NCBI RefSeq assembly: GCF_020400585.1
Contig: NZ_JAINVF010000015.1
Span: forward strand, 62,001-126,000
Length of the DNA: 64,000 nucleotides
Source of the DNA: Streptomyces sp. NK08204
Lineage (GTDB): Bacteria > Actinomycetota > Actinomycetes > Streptomycetales > Streptomycetaceae
Direction of reading: 5' to 3'
The notes beneath the pieces were generated by a model. That model was not told the DNA's origin, did not search any database, and saw nothing but the letters and a program-made list of their open reading frames with translations. The translations under genes were made by a program, and so were the position numbers. How positions within the stretch are numbered: position 1 is the stretch's first letter; each line of letters starts with the position of its first letter. Shown here piece after piece: positions 8,019 through 15,994 of this stretch.

Positions 8019-8714
8019 TCAGGACGGCGTACGGGCGGCGGCCAGCAGACGGCTCACGTCGTCGGCGCAGATGGTGAGGGCCGCGCCGACGGTGGTGAGG
8101 GTGTCGCGTTCGGCGGGCGTGTAGGGGCCGTCGGCCAGGGCGATGCGGGCGGCCTGGAGGAGCAGGGACTCGCGTCCGGGGGTGGACAGGTGCGGGGCGA
8201 GCGGGTCGAGGGCCTCGTGCAGCTCTATGGCGAGGCTCGTGCCGCAGGGCCCGCCGAGGACCCGGCCGGTGTCGGCGGTGACGGCCTCGGCCAGGGCCTG
8301 GAGCCGGTCCTCGGTGCACTCGTCGAAGCCGGCCGCGCGGACCGCGCCGGCGGCCGTCTCCAGGGCGGTGCGGGAGCAGGTGCCGTCCGCGGTGAGTACG
8401 GCGAGGGCGACGGTGTGCACGGCGTCGCGGAGCATCGCGGCGAAACGGCGGGTGGTGGGGTGGTCGAGGACGTCGGTGCCGAAGTGGTGGCCGCAGGCGG
8501 CGCATTCCACGACCGGTCCGGTCGTCCCGCGCGGCAGCACGGGCATCCCGAGGAGGGTGAGGCGGCGGCGGCCGGTGAGCCGCTGGTAGTTGCGGTCGCC
8601 TCCGCAGCCGGGGCAGAAGAACTCGCCGTCCCCGACCGGTGTCCACGCGGTGCGGATGCCCAGCACGCGCACAGCCCTGGCGGCACGGCCGTCTCGACCC
8701 CGTACTGGCAGCAC
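8019..8714 (-). CDS. zinc-ribbon TerB-like tellurite-resistance family protein
   Basis: A 231-residue protein. GTG 8714 is chosen because GGAGG lies six bases upstream; the frame is open further but without a ribosome site. Two CxxC pairs, FFCPGCGGDRNYQ (about 32-45) and VECAACGHHFG (about 68-78), make an N-terminal zinc ribbon. The rest is helical with the TerB-type pattern of acidic helices (LADGPYTPAERDTLTTVG near the C-terminus). TerB domains occur in stress and membrane-associated complexes, but a tellurite role is not shown. It converges with the acetyltransferase gene; the 173 bp between them hold only small palindromes (7874-7885, 7991-8006). Confidence 0.75.
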   Translation of the reverse strand: MLPVRGRDGRAARAVRVLGIRTAWTPVGDGEFFCPGCGGDRNYQRLTGRRRLTLLGMPVLPRGTTGPVVECAACGHHFGTDVLDHPTTRRFAAMLRDAVHTVALAVLTADGTCSRTALETAAGAVRAAGFDECTEDRLQALAEAVTADTGRVLGGPCGTSLAIELHEALDPLAPHLSTPGRESLLLQAARIALADGPYTPAERDTLTTVGAALTICADDVSRLLAAARTPS

Positions 8715-8842
8715 GTCGCACCTCCGTAACCGCGCGGCAGCATCGCAGCGCTGGCGTGATGTTAGCCACACCATGGAGGCTGAGTCAGTACCCCGGAGGA
8801 GACCTTTCCGTGACCTGCGGGCCGCCCTGGCCGAGAAGCGAC

Positions 8843-8878
8843 GTGGCCCCGGCCGCCGTGAACGGCGACCGGGGCCAC
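8843..8878 (-). terminator. leuA terminator hairpin
   Basis: A perfect 10-bp stem (GTGGCCCCGG at 8843-8852, CCGGGGCCAC at 8869-8878) whose loop itself contains a CGCCGT/ACGGCG pairing. It lies about 30 bases past the leuA stop, with no T-tract. Confidence 0.75.
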
Positions 8879-8909
8879 GAAATGCCCGGTCAGGAGCGGA
8901 GCACAGCCA

Positions 8910-10631
8910 TCAGCGGGACGCGCGGTTCACCGCGGAGACGACCGCCTTCAGCGACGCACGCGTCGTGTTCGCGTCGATGCCGATACCCCACAGGATCTTG
9001 CCGTCGATCGCGCATTCGATGTAGGAGGCGGCCTGCGCGGAGGCTCCCTCGCTCATCGTGTGCTCCTGGTAGTCCAGCAGGCGTACGTCGAGGCCGATGG
9101 ACTCCAGGGCGTCGAAGAAGGCGGAGATCGGACCGTTGCCGGAGCCGGTCAGGACGGTGTCCTCGCCGTCGACGGTGGCCTCGACGGTCAGCGTGTCGAC
9201 GCCGTCCGTGTCGGTGGTCGACTGGCCGGTCTTCACCTGGATCCGGCCCCACGGGTTGTCCGGGTTCGGCAGGTACTCGTCCTGGAAGACCGCCCAGATC
9301 TCCTTGGGCGTGATCTCGCCGCCCTCGGCGTCCGTCTTCGCCTGGATGATCCGGGAGAACTCGATCTGCATCCGGCGCGGCAGCTCCAGCTTGTGGTCGT
9401 TCTTCAGGACGTAGGAGACACCGCCCTTGCCGGACTGCGAGTTGACGCGGATGACGGCCTCGTAGGAGCGGCCGACGTCCTTCGGGTCGATCGGCAGGTA
9501 CGGCACCGCCCACTCGATGTCGTCCACCGTGACGCCCTTGGCCTTCGCCTCGGCCTCCATGGCGTCGAAGCCCTTCTTGATGGCGTCCTGGTGGGAGCCC
9601 GAGAAGGACGTGTAGACCAGGTCCCCCACGTACGGGTGGCGCGGGTGGACCTCCATCTGATTGCAGTACTCCCACGTACGACGGATCTCGTCGATGTCGG
9701 AGAAGTCGATCTGCGGGTCGACGCCCTGGGAGAACAGGTTCATGCCCAGGGTGACCAGGTCGACGTTGCCGGTGCGCTCGCCCTGCCCGAACAGGCATCC
9801 CTCGACGCGGTCGGCGCCGGCCATCAGGGCCAGCTCGGCCGCCGCCACGGCCGTGCCGCGGTCGTTGTGCGGGTGGACGGACAGGCAGACGTACTCGCGG
9901 CGGGAGAGGTTGCGGTGCATCCACTCGAAGCGGTCCGCGTGCGTGGAGGGCGTCGAACGCTCCACGGTGGCAGGCAGGTTGAGGATGATCTCGCGGTCCG
10001 GGCCCGGCTGCCAGACGTCCATGACCGCCTCGCAGACCTCCAGCGCGAAGTCCAGCTCGGTGTCGGTGAAGATCTCGGGGCTGTACTGGTAGCCGAACTC
10101 GGTTTCGGGGCCCAGCAGCTTCTCGGCGTACTCCATCACCAGGCGGGTGCCGTCGACGGCGATCTGCTTGATGTCGTCCTTGGAGCCGCGGAAGACGACC
10201 CGGCGGAAGACCGGGGCGGTGGCGTTGTACAGGTGGACGGTGGCGCGGCGGGCGCCCTTGAGGGACTCCACGGTCCGCTCGATCAGGTCCTCGCGGGCCT
10301 GGGTCAGCACGGAGATGGTCACGTCCTCGGGGATCGCGCCCTCTTCCTCGATGATCGAGCGCACGAAGTCGAAGTCGGTCTGACCGGAGGCGGGGAAGCC
10401 GACCTCGATCTCCTTGTAGCCCATCTTGACCAGCTGGTCGAACATGCGGCGCTTGCGCTCGGGCGACATCGGGTCGATCAGTGCCTGGTTGCCGTCGCGC
10501 AGGTCGGTGGACAGCCACCGGGGGGCGGTGGTGACGCGCTGCTCCGGCCAGGTGCGGTCCGGGATGTCGACCTGCTGGTAGCGGCCGTACTTGTGGATCG
10601 GCATGGAACTGGGCTGCTGGCGGTTCGCCAT
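8910..10631 (-). CDS. leuA: 2-isopropylmalate synthase
   Basis: A 573-residue enzyme condensing acetyl-CoA with 2-oxoisovalerate, the first committed step of leucine synthesis. The HMGL-like TIM barrel spans about 40-330: STDLRDGNQALIDPM (metal/substrate loop), GFPASGQTDFDFVRSI, and CLSVHPHNDRGTAVAAAEL with the HxHND metal ligands. The C-terminal third (about 440-570) is the LeuA allosteric dimer domain (GNGPISAFFDAL, YQEHTMSEGASAQAASYIEC) that binds leucine. Length and MPIHKYGRYQQVDIPDRTWP fit the type 2 enzyme of actinobacteria. Translation starts at ATG 10631; expression is probably attenuated through the leader peptide at 10731-10778. Confidence 0.97.
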   Translation of the reverse strand: MANRQQPSSMPIHKYGRYQQVDIPDRTWPEQRVTTAPRWLSTDLRDGNQALIDPMSPERKRRMFDQLVKMGYKEIEVGFPASGQTDFDFVRSIIEEEGAIPEDVTISVLTQAREDLIERTVESLKGARRATVHLYNATAPVFRRVVFRGSKDDIKQIAVDGTRLVMEYAEKLLGPETEFGYQYSPEIFTDTELDFALEVCEAVMDVWQPGPDREIILNLPATVERSTPSTHADRFEWMHRNLSRREYVCLSVHPHNDRGTAVAAAELALMAGADRVEGCLFGQGERTGNVDLVTLGMNLFSQGVDPQIDFSDIDEIRRTWEYCNQMEVHPRHPYVGDLVYTSFSGSHQDAIKKGFDAMEAEAKAKGVTVDDIEWAVPYLPIDPKDVGRSYEAVIRVNSQSGKGGVSYVLKNDHKLELPRRMQIEFSRIIQAKTDAEGGEITPKEIWAVFQDEYLPNPDNPWGRIQVKTGQSTTDTDGVDTLTVEATVDGEDTVLTGSGNGPISAFFDALESIGLDVRLLDYQEHTMSEGASAQAASYIECAIDGKILWGIGIDANTTRASLKAVVSAVNRASR

Positions 10632-10730
10632 GATCGCGTGGGCTCCTCGAGAAGACCGCGGGGTCCGCGGGTCCGGTGGACGGCCGACGACGCAACGCCA
10701 GAGCTCCGCGGGGAGGGAGTCGGCCTTTGA

Positions 10731-10778
10731 CTACAGGCCCTCGCCGCGGCAGCTAAGGAGAAGCAGCCCGAAACGCAT
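10731..10778 (-). CDS. leuL: leuA leader peptide (attenuator), MRFGLLLLSCRGEGL
   Basis: A 15-codon open frame begins at ATG 10778 and ends with TAG at 10731-10733. Residues 5-8 are four consecutive leucines using codons CTG CTT CTC CTT; CTT is uncommon in this GC-rich genome, so stalling should respond to leucyl-tRNA supply. GGAG precedes the ATG by four bases and a TAGTCT -10-like box lies ten bases upstream of it. GC-rich self-complementary sequence fills the ~100 bp to leuA (for example CCGCGG-rich arms around 10660-10675). This is the arrangement of ribosome-mediated attenuation known for leuA in streptomycetes. Confidence 0.85.
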   Translation of the reverse strand: MRFGLLLLSCRGEGL

Positions 10779-10957
10779 GATGCTCCGCAGACTAGCCGAG
10801 CCGCGCCGGCTGCGCGGGTCTGTATCAGTATGCGGAACCCGGTCGGGAAATAGGACAAAAAGTGCGCTACACCACTCGCCGATGGCACCCCTCTACCACT
10901 CCGTGACACAGAGCGGGGGCGAATGTCCCCGTATTTCACCAATCAAGGTCGCTGCTA

Positions 10958-12064
10958 GTGACAACGGCATCACCCAGTGCAATGGTGCCGGACATGACCA
11001 GCAACGGGGGCTTCGCGCCCGTCTTCTGCACGATCGTGCCGCCGCACGTCCTCGACAAGCTCGCGCAGCACGAGGACCCCGCGCTCTCCGGACCCGCCCG
11101 CCGGTCCCTGGAGCACGACGCCTACCAGCGCACCCGTCGCCGCCTGACCACGGTGATCGGCGCGCCCGCCGTCACCCCGCCCGCACAGGCCGTGAACGGC
11201 AAGCCGCACCGCACCATCTACGACGCCGGGCACACCCAGGACCTGCCCGGCAGGAAGGTCCGCGAGGAGGGCTCCGAGCCCGGTGCGGACGCCACCGTCA
11301 ACCGCGCCTACGCAGGCCTCGGCGCCACCTTCGAGCTGTACCAGAAGGTGTACGGCCGCGACTCGATCGACGGCCAGGGGCTGCCGCTGAACGCCAGCGT
11401 GCACTTCGGCGTCGACTACGACAACGCCTTCTGGAACGGCGAACAGATGGTGTTCGGAGACGGCGACAACGAGATCTTCCTGGACTTCACCATCCCGGTC
11501 GACGTCATCGGCCACGAGCTGACCCACGGCGTCACCCAGCACACCGCCAACCTCGCCTACTTCGGCCAGTCCGGCGCGCTCAACGAGTCGATCTCGGACG
11601 TCTTCGGCTCGCTCATCAAGCAGTACGCGCTCGGCCAGACCGCCGAGCAGGCCGACTGGCTGATCGGCGCGGGCCTGCTCGCGCCCCGCGTCCACGGCAC
11701 CGCCCTGCGCTCGATGAAGGCCCCGGGCACGGCCTACGACGACCCCCGCCTCGGCAAGGATCCGCAGCCCGCGACGATGGACGGCTACGTCCACACCGGC
11801 CGCGACAACGGCGGCGTGCACATCAACTCCGGCATCCCCAACCACGCCTTCTACCTGGTCGCCAAGGCCATCGGCGGCCACTCCTGGGAGAGGGCCGGGC
11901 AGATCTGGTACGACGTCCTGACCGGCGGCAAACTGCCGACGTACGCCAGCTTCGCGGACTTCGCCAAGCTCACCGTCCGTGCGGCCCGCAAGCGGTACGG
12001 CGCGGGCGACGAACTGGAGGCCGTGCAGAAGGCCTGGGAGCAGGTCGGAGTGCGGACCCCGTAG
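10958..12064 (+). CDS. protealysin-like M4 family metallopeptidase
   Basis: A thermolysin-fold zinc protease. Catalytic HELTH sits in DVIGHELTHGVTQH, and GALNESISDVFG provides the third zinc ligand (Glu). The protein has no signal peptide. Its N-terminus carries FCTIVPPHVLDKLAQ, the short propeptide motif of protealysin-type enzymes, rather than the long secreted-thermolysin propeptide. C-terminal HINSGIPNHAFYLVAKAIGG contains the active-site His region. GTG 10958 is used; ATG 10982 or 10994 are alternatives, and none has a clear ribosome site. The inhibitor-like gene follows after 20 bp. Probably an intracellular or non-classically exported protease. Confidence 0.9.
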   Translation: MTTASPSAMVPDMTSNGGFAPVFCTIVPPHVLDKLAQHEDPALSGPARRSLEHDAYQRTRRRLTTVIGAPAVTPPAQAVNGKPHRTIYDAGHTQDLPGRKVREEGSEPGADATVNRAYAGLGATFELYQKVYGRDSIDGQGLPLNASVHFGVDYDNAFWNGEQMVFGDGDNEIFLDFTIPVDVIGHELTHGVTQHTANLAYFGQSGALNESISDVFGSLIKQYALGQTAEQADWLIGAGLLAPRVHGTALRSMKAPGTAYDDPRLGKDPQPATMDGYVHTGRDNGGVHINSGIPNHAFYLVAKAIGGHSWERAGQIWYDVLTGGKLPTYASFADFAKLTVRAARKRYGAGDELEAVQKAWEQVGVRTP

Positions 12065-12084
12065 TTCTGTACTAGACAGGGATC

Positions 12085-12351
12085 ATGCGGATTCAGGTGA
12101 GGCGCACGGGTGGCTTCGGCGGCATCGAGCGGTACGCCGAGGTGGACATCTCACAACACCCCGACGCCCAGGAGTGGCAGGCCCTGGCCGAGCGCGCGCT
12201 CGCGGCCGGCCGGGGCACACCCCCGATCGGAGTGCCCGACGGGTTCAGCTACCAGATCACGGTGGGCGACAGGACCGTGTACTGCGCGGACCCGCGGCTG
12301 ACCGACGACCAGCGGCAACTGATCACCAGGGTGCTCAAAGAGGGCGCGTAA
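12085..12351 (+). CDS. emfourin-like M4 protease inhibitor
   Basis: An 88-residue protein with N-terminal MRIQVRRTGGFGGIERYAEVD and central PDGFSYQITVGDRTVYCAD, the pattern I associate with emfourin, the inhibitor encoded beside protealysin genes. AGGGA precedes ATG 12085. The close pairing with the M4 protease (20 bp gap, same strand) is the strongest support: known protealysin operons have this two-gene architecture and the inhibitor binds the active site. No signal peptide, so it would act in the same compartment as the leaderless protease. Confidence 0.75.
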   Translation: MRIQVRRTGGFGGIERYAEVDISQHPDAQEWQALAERALAAGRGTPPIGVPDGFSYQITVGDRTVYCADPRLTDDQRQLITRVLKEGA

Positions 12352-12372
12352 CTGCTTGTTCCCGCCTGCCCG

Positions 12373-12402
12373 TTGACTTCCGTTACCGCCGGTACGGATG
12401 AT
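12373..12402 (+). promoter_or_regulatory. promoter of the beta-glucosidase gene (leaderless)
   Basis: TTGACT (12373-12378), an 18-nt spacer and GATGAT (12397-12402) form a good sigma-HrdB-type promoter. The predicted start is 7-8 bases downstream, at ATG 12410. An in-frame ATG at 12398 lies inside the -10 box, so it cannot be the start if this promoter is used. Confidence 0.6.
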
Positions 12403-12409
12403 CCGGCAC

Positions 12410-13732
12410 ATGGCGACAGATGCGCGCACGGCGACGAACCCGGCACTCCCGTTCCCGGACGGCTTCCTGTGGGGCGTCTCGACCTCGGCGCACCAGATCG
12501 AGGGCGGCGTCGGCGAGCGTGAGGCGTCCGTGTGGGACGTGTTCACGGCCGAGCCGGGGCGGGTGAAGGACGGCTCGACGGCGGCGGTGGCCTGCGACCA
12601 CTACCACCGCCACCCCGAGGACGTGGCCCTCCTCGCCGACCTGGGCGTGGACGCCTACCGCTTCTCCGTCTCCTGGCCCCGGGTGAACTCCCCCGGCGGC
12701 CTCGGCTTCTACGACCGCCTGGTGGACGAGCTGTGCGCGGCGGGCGTACGGCCGGTGCCCACTCTCTACCACTGGGACCTGCCCGCCTCGCTGGACTGGC
12801 TGGAGCGGGACACCGCGGCCCGGTTCGCCGAGTACGTGTCGGTCGTGGCCGGGCGGCTGAGCGACCGCGTGCACAAGTGGATCACTCTCAACGAGCCCGC
12901 CGAACACACCCTGCTGGGCCACGCGCTGGGCGTCCACGCACCGGGCCGGCGGCTGCTGTTCGACGCACTGCCGGTCGCCCACCACCAGTTGCTGGCCCAC
13001 GGTCTGGCCGTACAGGCCCTGCGCGCGGCCGGGGCCACGGACATCGGCATCGCCAACTCCCACGGCCCGACCTGGCCCGCCTCGAAGGAACAGGCCGATG
13101 TGGAGGCGGCGGACTTCTACGACGTACTGCTGAACCGGATGTTCGCCGAACCGGTCCTGCTGGGCGTGTACCCCGAGCACATCGGCGAGCTGATGCCGGG
13201 AGACGTGGCCGGTGACCTGGCGGTCATCGCCGAGCCGGTCGACTTCTACGGCGTCAACTACTACGCGCCGACCAGAGTGGGCGCCCCGCGGGGCACGCAG
13301 ACAGAGTTCGGCGGGATCACCATGCCCGCCGAACTTCCCTTCTCCGTCCGGCAGATCGAGGGCCGCCCGGTCACCGACTTCGGCTGGCCCGTCGTGCCGG
13401 AGGGGCTGACCGAGTTGCTGACCGCCTTCCGTGACCGCTACGGCGACCGGCTCCCGCCGATCGTGATCACCGAGAACGGATGCTCCTACGAGGGCATCGA
13501 CGACCAGGACCGCATCGCCTACCTGGACGCCCACATCCGTGCCCTGCACGCGGCCGTGCAGGCGGGTGTGGACGTGCGGGGCTACTTCGTGTGGTCCCTG
13601 ATGGACAACTGGGAGTGGGCGGAGGGACATGCGCGCCGCTTCGGCCTCGTCCATGTCGACTACGCCACCCAGAGACGCACCCCGAAGGCCTCCTACCACT
13701 GGTTCCGGGACGTGCTGCGGGCTCGGAGATGA
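12410..13732 (+). CDS. GH1 family beta-glucosidase
   Basis: A 440-residue glycoside hydrolase family 1 enzyme. FLWGVSTSAHQIEGG is the N-terminal signature, KWITLNEPAEHT contains the acid/base Glu (NEP), and PIVITENGCSYEG contains the nucleophile Glu (ITENG). DLPASLDWLERDTAARFAEY and MDNWEWAEGHARRFGLVHVDY complete the family pattern. No signal peptide, so it is cytoplasmic and hydrolyses imported beta-glucosides such as cellobiose. Its TGA overlaps the ATG of the MFS gene (ATGA), which suggests uptake and hydrolysis are co-expressed. No LacI-type operator was recognised upstream. Confidence 0.92.
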   Translation: MATDARTATNPALPFPDGFLWGVSTSAHQIEGGVGEREASVWDVFTAEPGRVKDGSTAAVACDHYHRHPEDVALLADLGVDAYRFSVSWPRVNSPGGLGFYDRLVDELCAAGVRPVPTLYHWDLPASLDWLERDTAARFAEYVSVVAGRLSDRVHKWITLNEPAEHTLLGHALGVHAPGRRLLFDALPVAHHQLLAHGLAVQALRAAGATDIGIANSHGPTWPASKEQADVEAADFYDVLLNRMFAEPVLLGVYPEHIGELMPGDVAGDLAVIAEPVDFYGVNYYAPTRVGAPRGTQTEFGGITMPAELPFSVRQIEGRPVTDFGWPVVPEGLTELLTAFRDRYGDRLPPIVITENGCSYEGIDDQDRIAYLDAHIRALHAAVQAGVDVRGYFVWSLMDNWEWAEGHARRFGLVHVDYATQRRTPKASYHWFRDVLRARR

Positions 13733-14982
13733 CCACCACCTCCGGCTCGGCGGCCCTCACCGAGCCCGTCGAGCCGGTCGGCCGGGGGTGGACGGCGGCC
13801 CTGGCGCTGGCCAACGGAGCGATCTGGGTCGGCTGGTTCGGCCCGCTGCAGATCCTGCTCGCTTCCCAGGCGAGGGACTTCGCGCCCGGCTCCGGGATGT
13901 CGAAGGAGACGATCCTGGCCTGGGTGACGGGCGCGGGCGCGGTGGTGTCGTTGGTGGCCAACCCCGTCTTCGGCGCCCTCTCGGACCGGACCACGGCCCG
14001 CCGGGGCCGCCGTACCCCGTGGATCGTGGCCGGGACGGCGGGCGGCGCACTGTCGCTGCTGCTGCTCGCGGGCGCGGGCGGACCGTGGACGATGGCGGCG
14101 GGCTGGTGTCTGGTCCAGCTGACGCTCAACGCGGCCTTCGCGGCGGTGACGGCAGCGGTGCCGGACCGGGTGCCGCGGCTCCAACGGGGCGCGGTCGGCG
14201 GCTGGCTGGGGGCGGCGCAGATCCTCGGCGTGGTCGGCGGGACGGGTCTCGCGACGGCGGCGGGCGGGGTCGCGGCCGGGTACGGGGCGTGCGCGGTGTT
14301 CACGGCGGTGGGCGTGCTGCCGTACGTCCTGCGCCACGAGGACCTGCGGCTGCCGCCCGAGGCACGGCCTCCCTGGTCCTGGCGGGCCTTCCTCGGAGGC
14401 TTCTGGCTGAGCCCGCGCCGCCACCCGGACCTGGGCTGGGCCTGGCTGACCCGGTTCCTGATCAACCTGAGCAACTCCCTCGTCCTGCTGTACCTCCTCT
14501 ACTACCTGCGGGACCGCGTCCACTACCACGACCCCGACCAGGGCGTACTGATCCTGACCGCGGTGAACGGGCTGACGCTGCTCGCGACGGTCGTGGTCGG
14601 CGGCGTCCGGTCGGACCGGACGGGCCGGCGCAAGCCGTTCGTGATCTGGTCGGGCGTGCTGATGGCGGTGGCGACGGCGGCGCTGTCGGGCTGGCAGACC
14701 TGGCCGGGCGCGATCGTGGCGGCGGCGGTCCTCGGGATCGGTTTCGGCGTGTTCACCTCGGTGGACTTCGCGCTGATGACCGACGTCCTGCCGAAGGCCG
14801 CGGACCGGGGCAAGGACCTCGGCGTCATCAACGTGGCCAACGCCCTGCCCCAGGTCGCGGCCCCCGCCCTGGCCGCTCCGATCGTCACGTACCTCGGCGG
14901 CTACCGGGTGCTGTACCTGGTGGCGGCGGTGATCGGGCTGGCGGGGGCGGGGCTGGTGGGCCGGATCCGGGGGGTGGACTGA
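13729..14982 (+). CDS. MFS transporter, sugar:cation symporter-like
   Basis: A 417-residue membrane protein with about 12 hydrophobic segments. The loop between TM2 and TM3 reads GALSDRTTARRGRRTPW, close to the GPH/MFS signature, and the repeat after TM8 has GGVRSDRTGRRKPFVIW. ATG 13729 overlaps the stop of the beta-glucosidase gene by four bases, which fixes the start and indicates coupling. The most likely substrate is the glucoside cleaved by the neighbour, which is inference from the operon only. It converges with the gene ending at 15002, with a gap of 19 bp. Confidence 0.85.
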   Translation: MTTTSGSAALTEPVEPVGRGWTAALALANGAIWVGWFGPLQILLASQARDFAPGSGMSKETILAWVTGAGAVVSLVANPVFGALSDRTTARRGRRTPWIVAGTAGGALSLLLLAGAGGPWTMAAGWCLVQLTLNAAFAAVTAAVPDRVPRLQRGAVGGWLGAAQILGVVGGTGLATAAGGVAAGYGACAVFTAVGVLPYVLRHEDLRLPPEARPPWSWRAFLGGFWLSPRRHPDLGWAWLTRFLINLSNSLVLLYLLYYLRDRVHYHDPDQGVLILTAVNGLTLLATVVVGGVRSDRTGRRKPFVIWSGVLMAVATAALSGWQTWPGAIVAAAVLGIGFGVFTSVDFALMTDVLPKAADRGKDLGVINVANALPQVAAPALAAPIVTYLGGYRVLYLVAAVIGLAGAGLVGRIRGVD

Positions 14983-15001
14983 GGCGGGGTGCGTGGCGGG
15001 T

Positions 15002-15856
15002 TCACAGGGCGCCGGCGTCCCGGGCGGTCCAGATCGTCGGGTACTGCGGGCAGAAGCCCAGCTCGCGCCGGATGCGTTCGGTGGAGACGATGCCGTGCCA
15101 GGGGTCCTCGTCCATGCGGGTGTGGGCCTCCGCCGGGAGGCCGGCGTCGAGAAGTCGGTGGACGTCCAGGGCGGTGACGGGGGCGTCGTCGGCGATGTTG
15201 TAGACGCGGCCGTCGGCACCGGGGGCGTACAGCAGCCGCATGAGTCCCCGGGCGACGTCGGCCACATGCACCAGATGGAATCGCTTGGCGGCCGGCCAGT
15301 GCGCGAGCCAGCGCAGCGACTGGGCGAGGTGCGGGTCACCCTCGCCGTAGACGAAGGCGAGGCGGCCGACGCGGGTGTCGAGGCCGTCGAGCGCCAGCAA
15401 CTCCCGCTCGGCCTCGGCCTTCGACTCCGGGTAGGCGCCCCACAGCGGCCCGCCCGGGATGCTCGCGTCGTCCTCGTCGTGCGGGCGGGCGCGCCCCTCG
15501 CCGTAGACGAGGTTGGTGCTGACCTGCACGAAACGCCGTACCCCAAAGGCCACGGCGGCTCGCCCCAGCTCCACGGCGGCGTCACGGTTGACGGCCCGCA
15601 TCTCCTCGTCCGGCACATCCCGGAAGGCGGCGGCGATGTTGACCACGGCATCGGCTCCGGCGAGCGCCTTGCCGAGGGCCTCGCTGTCGCGGAGGTCACC
15701 GACGGCGACCTGGGCGCCGAGGCCGGCGAGGGCGGCCCCGTGGCTCTCGTCCCGCACCAGGACGCGCACCTGCTCTCCGGGGCGGGCCTGTGCCAGCAGG
15801 CGGGGGACGAACGCGCGGCCGACCTGGCCGGTGGTGCCGGTGACGAGTGTCAGCAT
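15002..15856 (-). CDS. NAD(P)-dependent epimerase/reductase (extended SDR)
   Basis: A 284-residue Rossmann enzyme. MLTLVTGTTGQVGRAFVPRLL carries the GxxGxxG dinucleotide motif, VAVGDLRDSEAL the acidic strand, VVNIAAAF the NNAG-like strand, and STNLVYGEG followed by GAYPESKAEAE the YxxxK catalytic pair. LVHVADVARGLMRLLYAP matches UDP-sugar epimerase-like atypical/extended SDRs. Substrate unknown. It is divergent from an MmyB-like regulator starting at 15995; such SDR-regulator pairs are common in streptomycetes and the regulator probably controls it. Confidence 0.85.
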   Translation of the reverse strand: MLTLVTGTTGQVGRAFVPRLLAQARPGEQVRVLVRDESHGAALAGLGAQVAVGDLRDSEALGKALAGADAVVNIAAAFRDVPDEEMRAVNRDAAVELGRAAVAFGVRRFVQVSTNLVYGEGRARPHDEDDASIPGGPLWGAYPESKAEAERELLALDGLDTRVGRLAFVYGEGDPHLAQSLRWLAHWPAAKRFHLVHVADVARGLMRLLYAPGADGRVYNIADDAPVTALDVHRLLDAGLPAEAHTRMDEDPWHGIVSTERIRRELGFCPQYPTIWTARDAGAL

Positions 15857-15994
15857 GATCTGCTCCCTGGTTGATCTGCCCTGCCGGGTGGGTGCATGCA
15901 GCTTCGGCGCGCACCGGGCCTGGCGGGAGAGACCTTCCGATCAGGGGACCGGCACTCCCTGGATAAGCCGGGCGGGCTCGGTCAGTCTTGGGGC

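Noticed and set aside
9060..10730. 556-codon plus-strand open frame
   Set aside because: Antisense of leuA; the leuA frame has all catalytic motifs and the antisense translation is Val/Gly/Asp-rich without domains.
12398..12412. Alternative start ATG at 12398 for the beta-glucosidase
   Set aside because: It lies inside the GATGAT -10 box of a good promoter, so the leaderless ATG at 12410 is preferred.
13693..15699. 668-codon minus-strand open frame
   Set aside because: It crosses the MFS and SDR genes in shadow frames and is Pro/Arg/Ser-rich; no family pattern.
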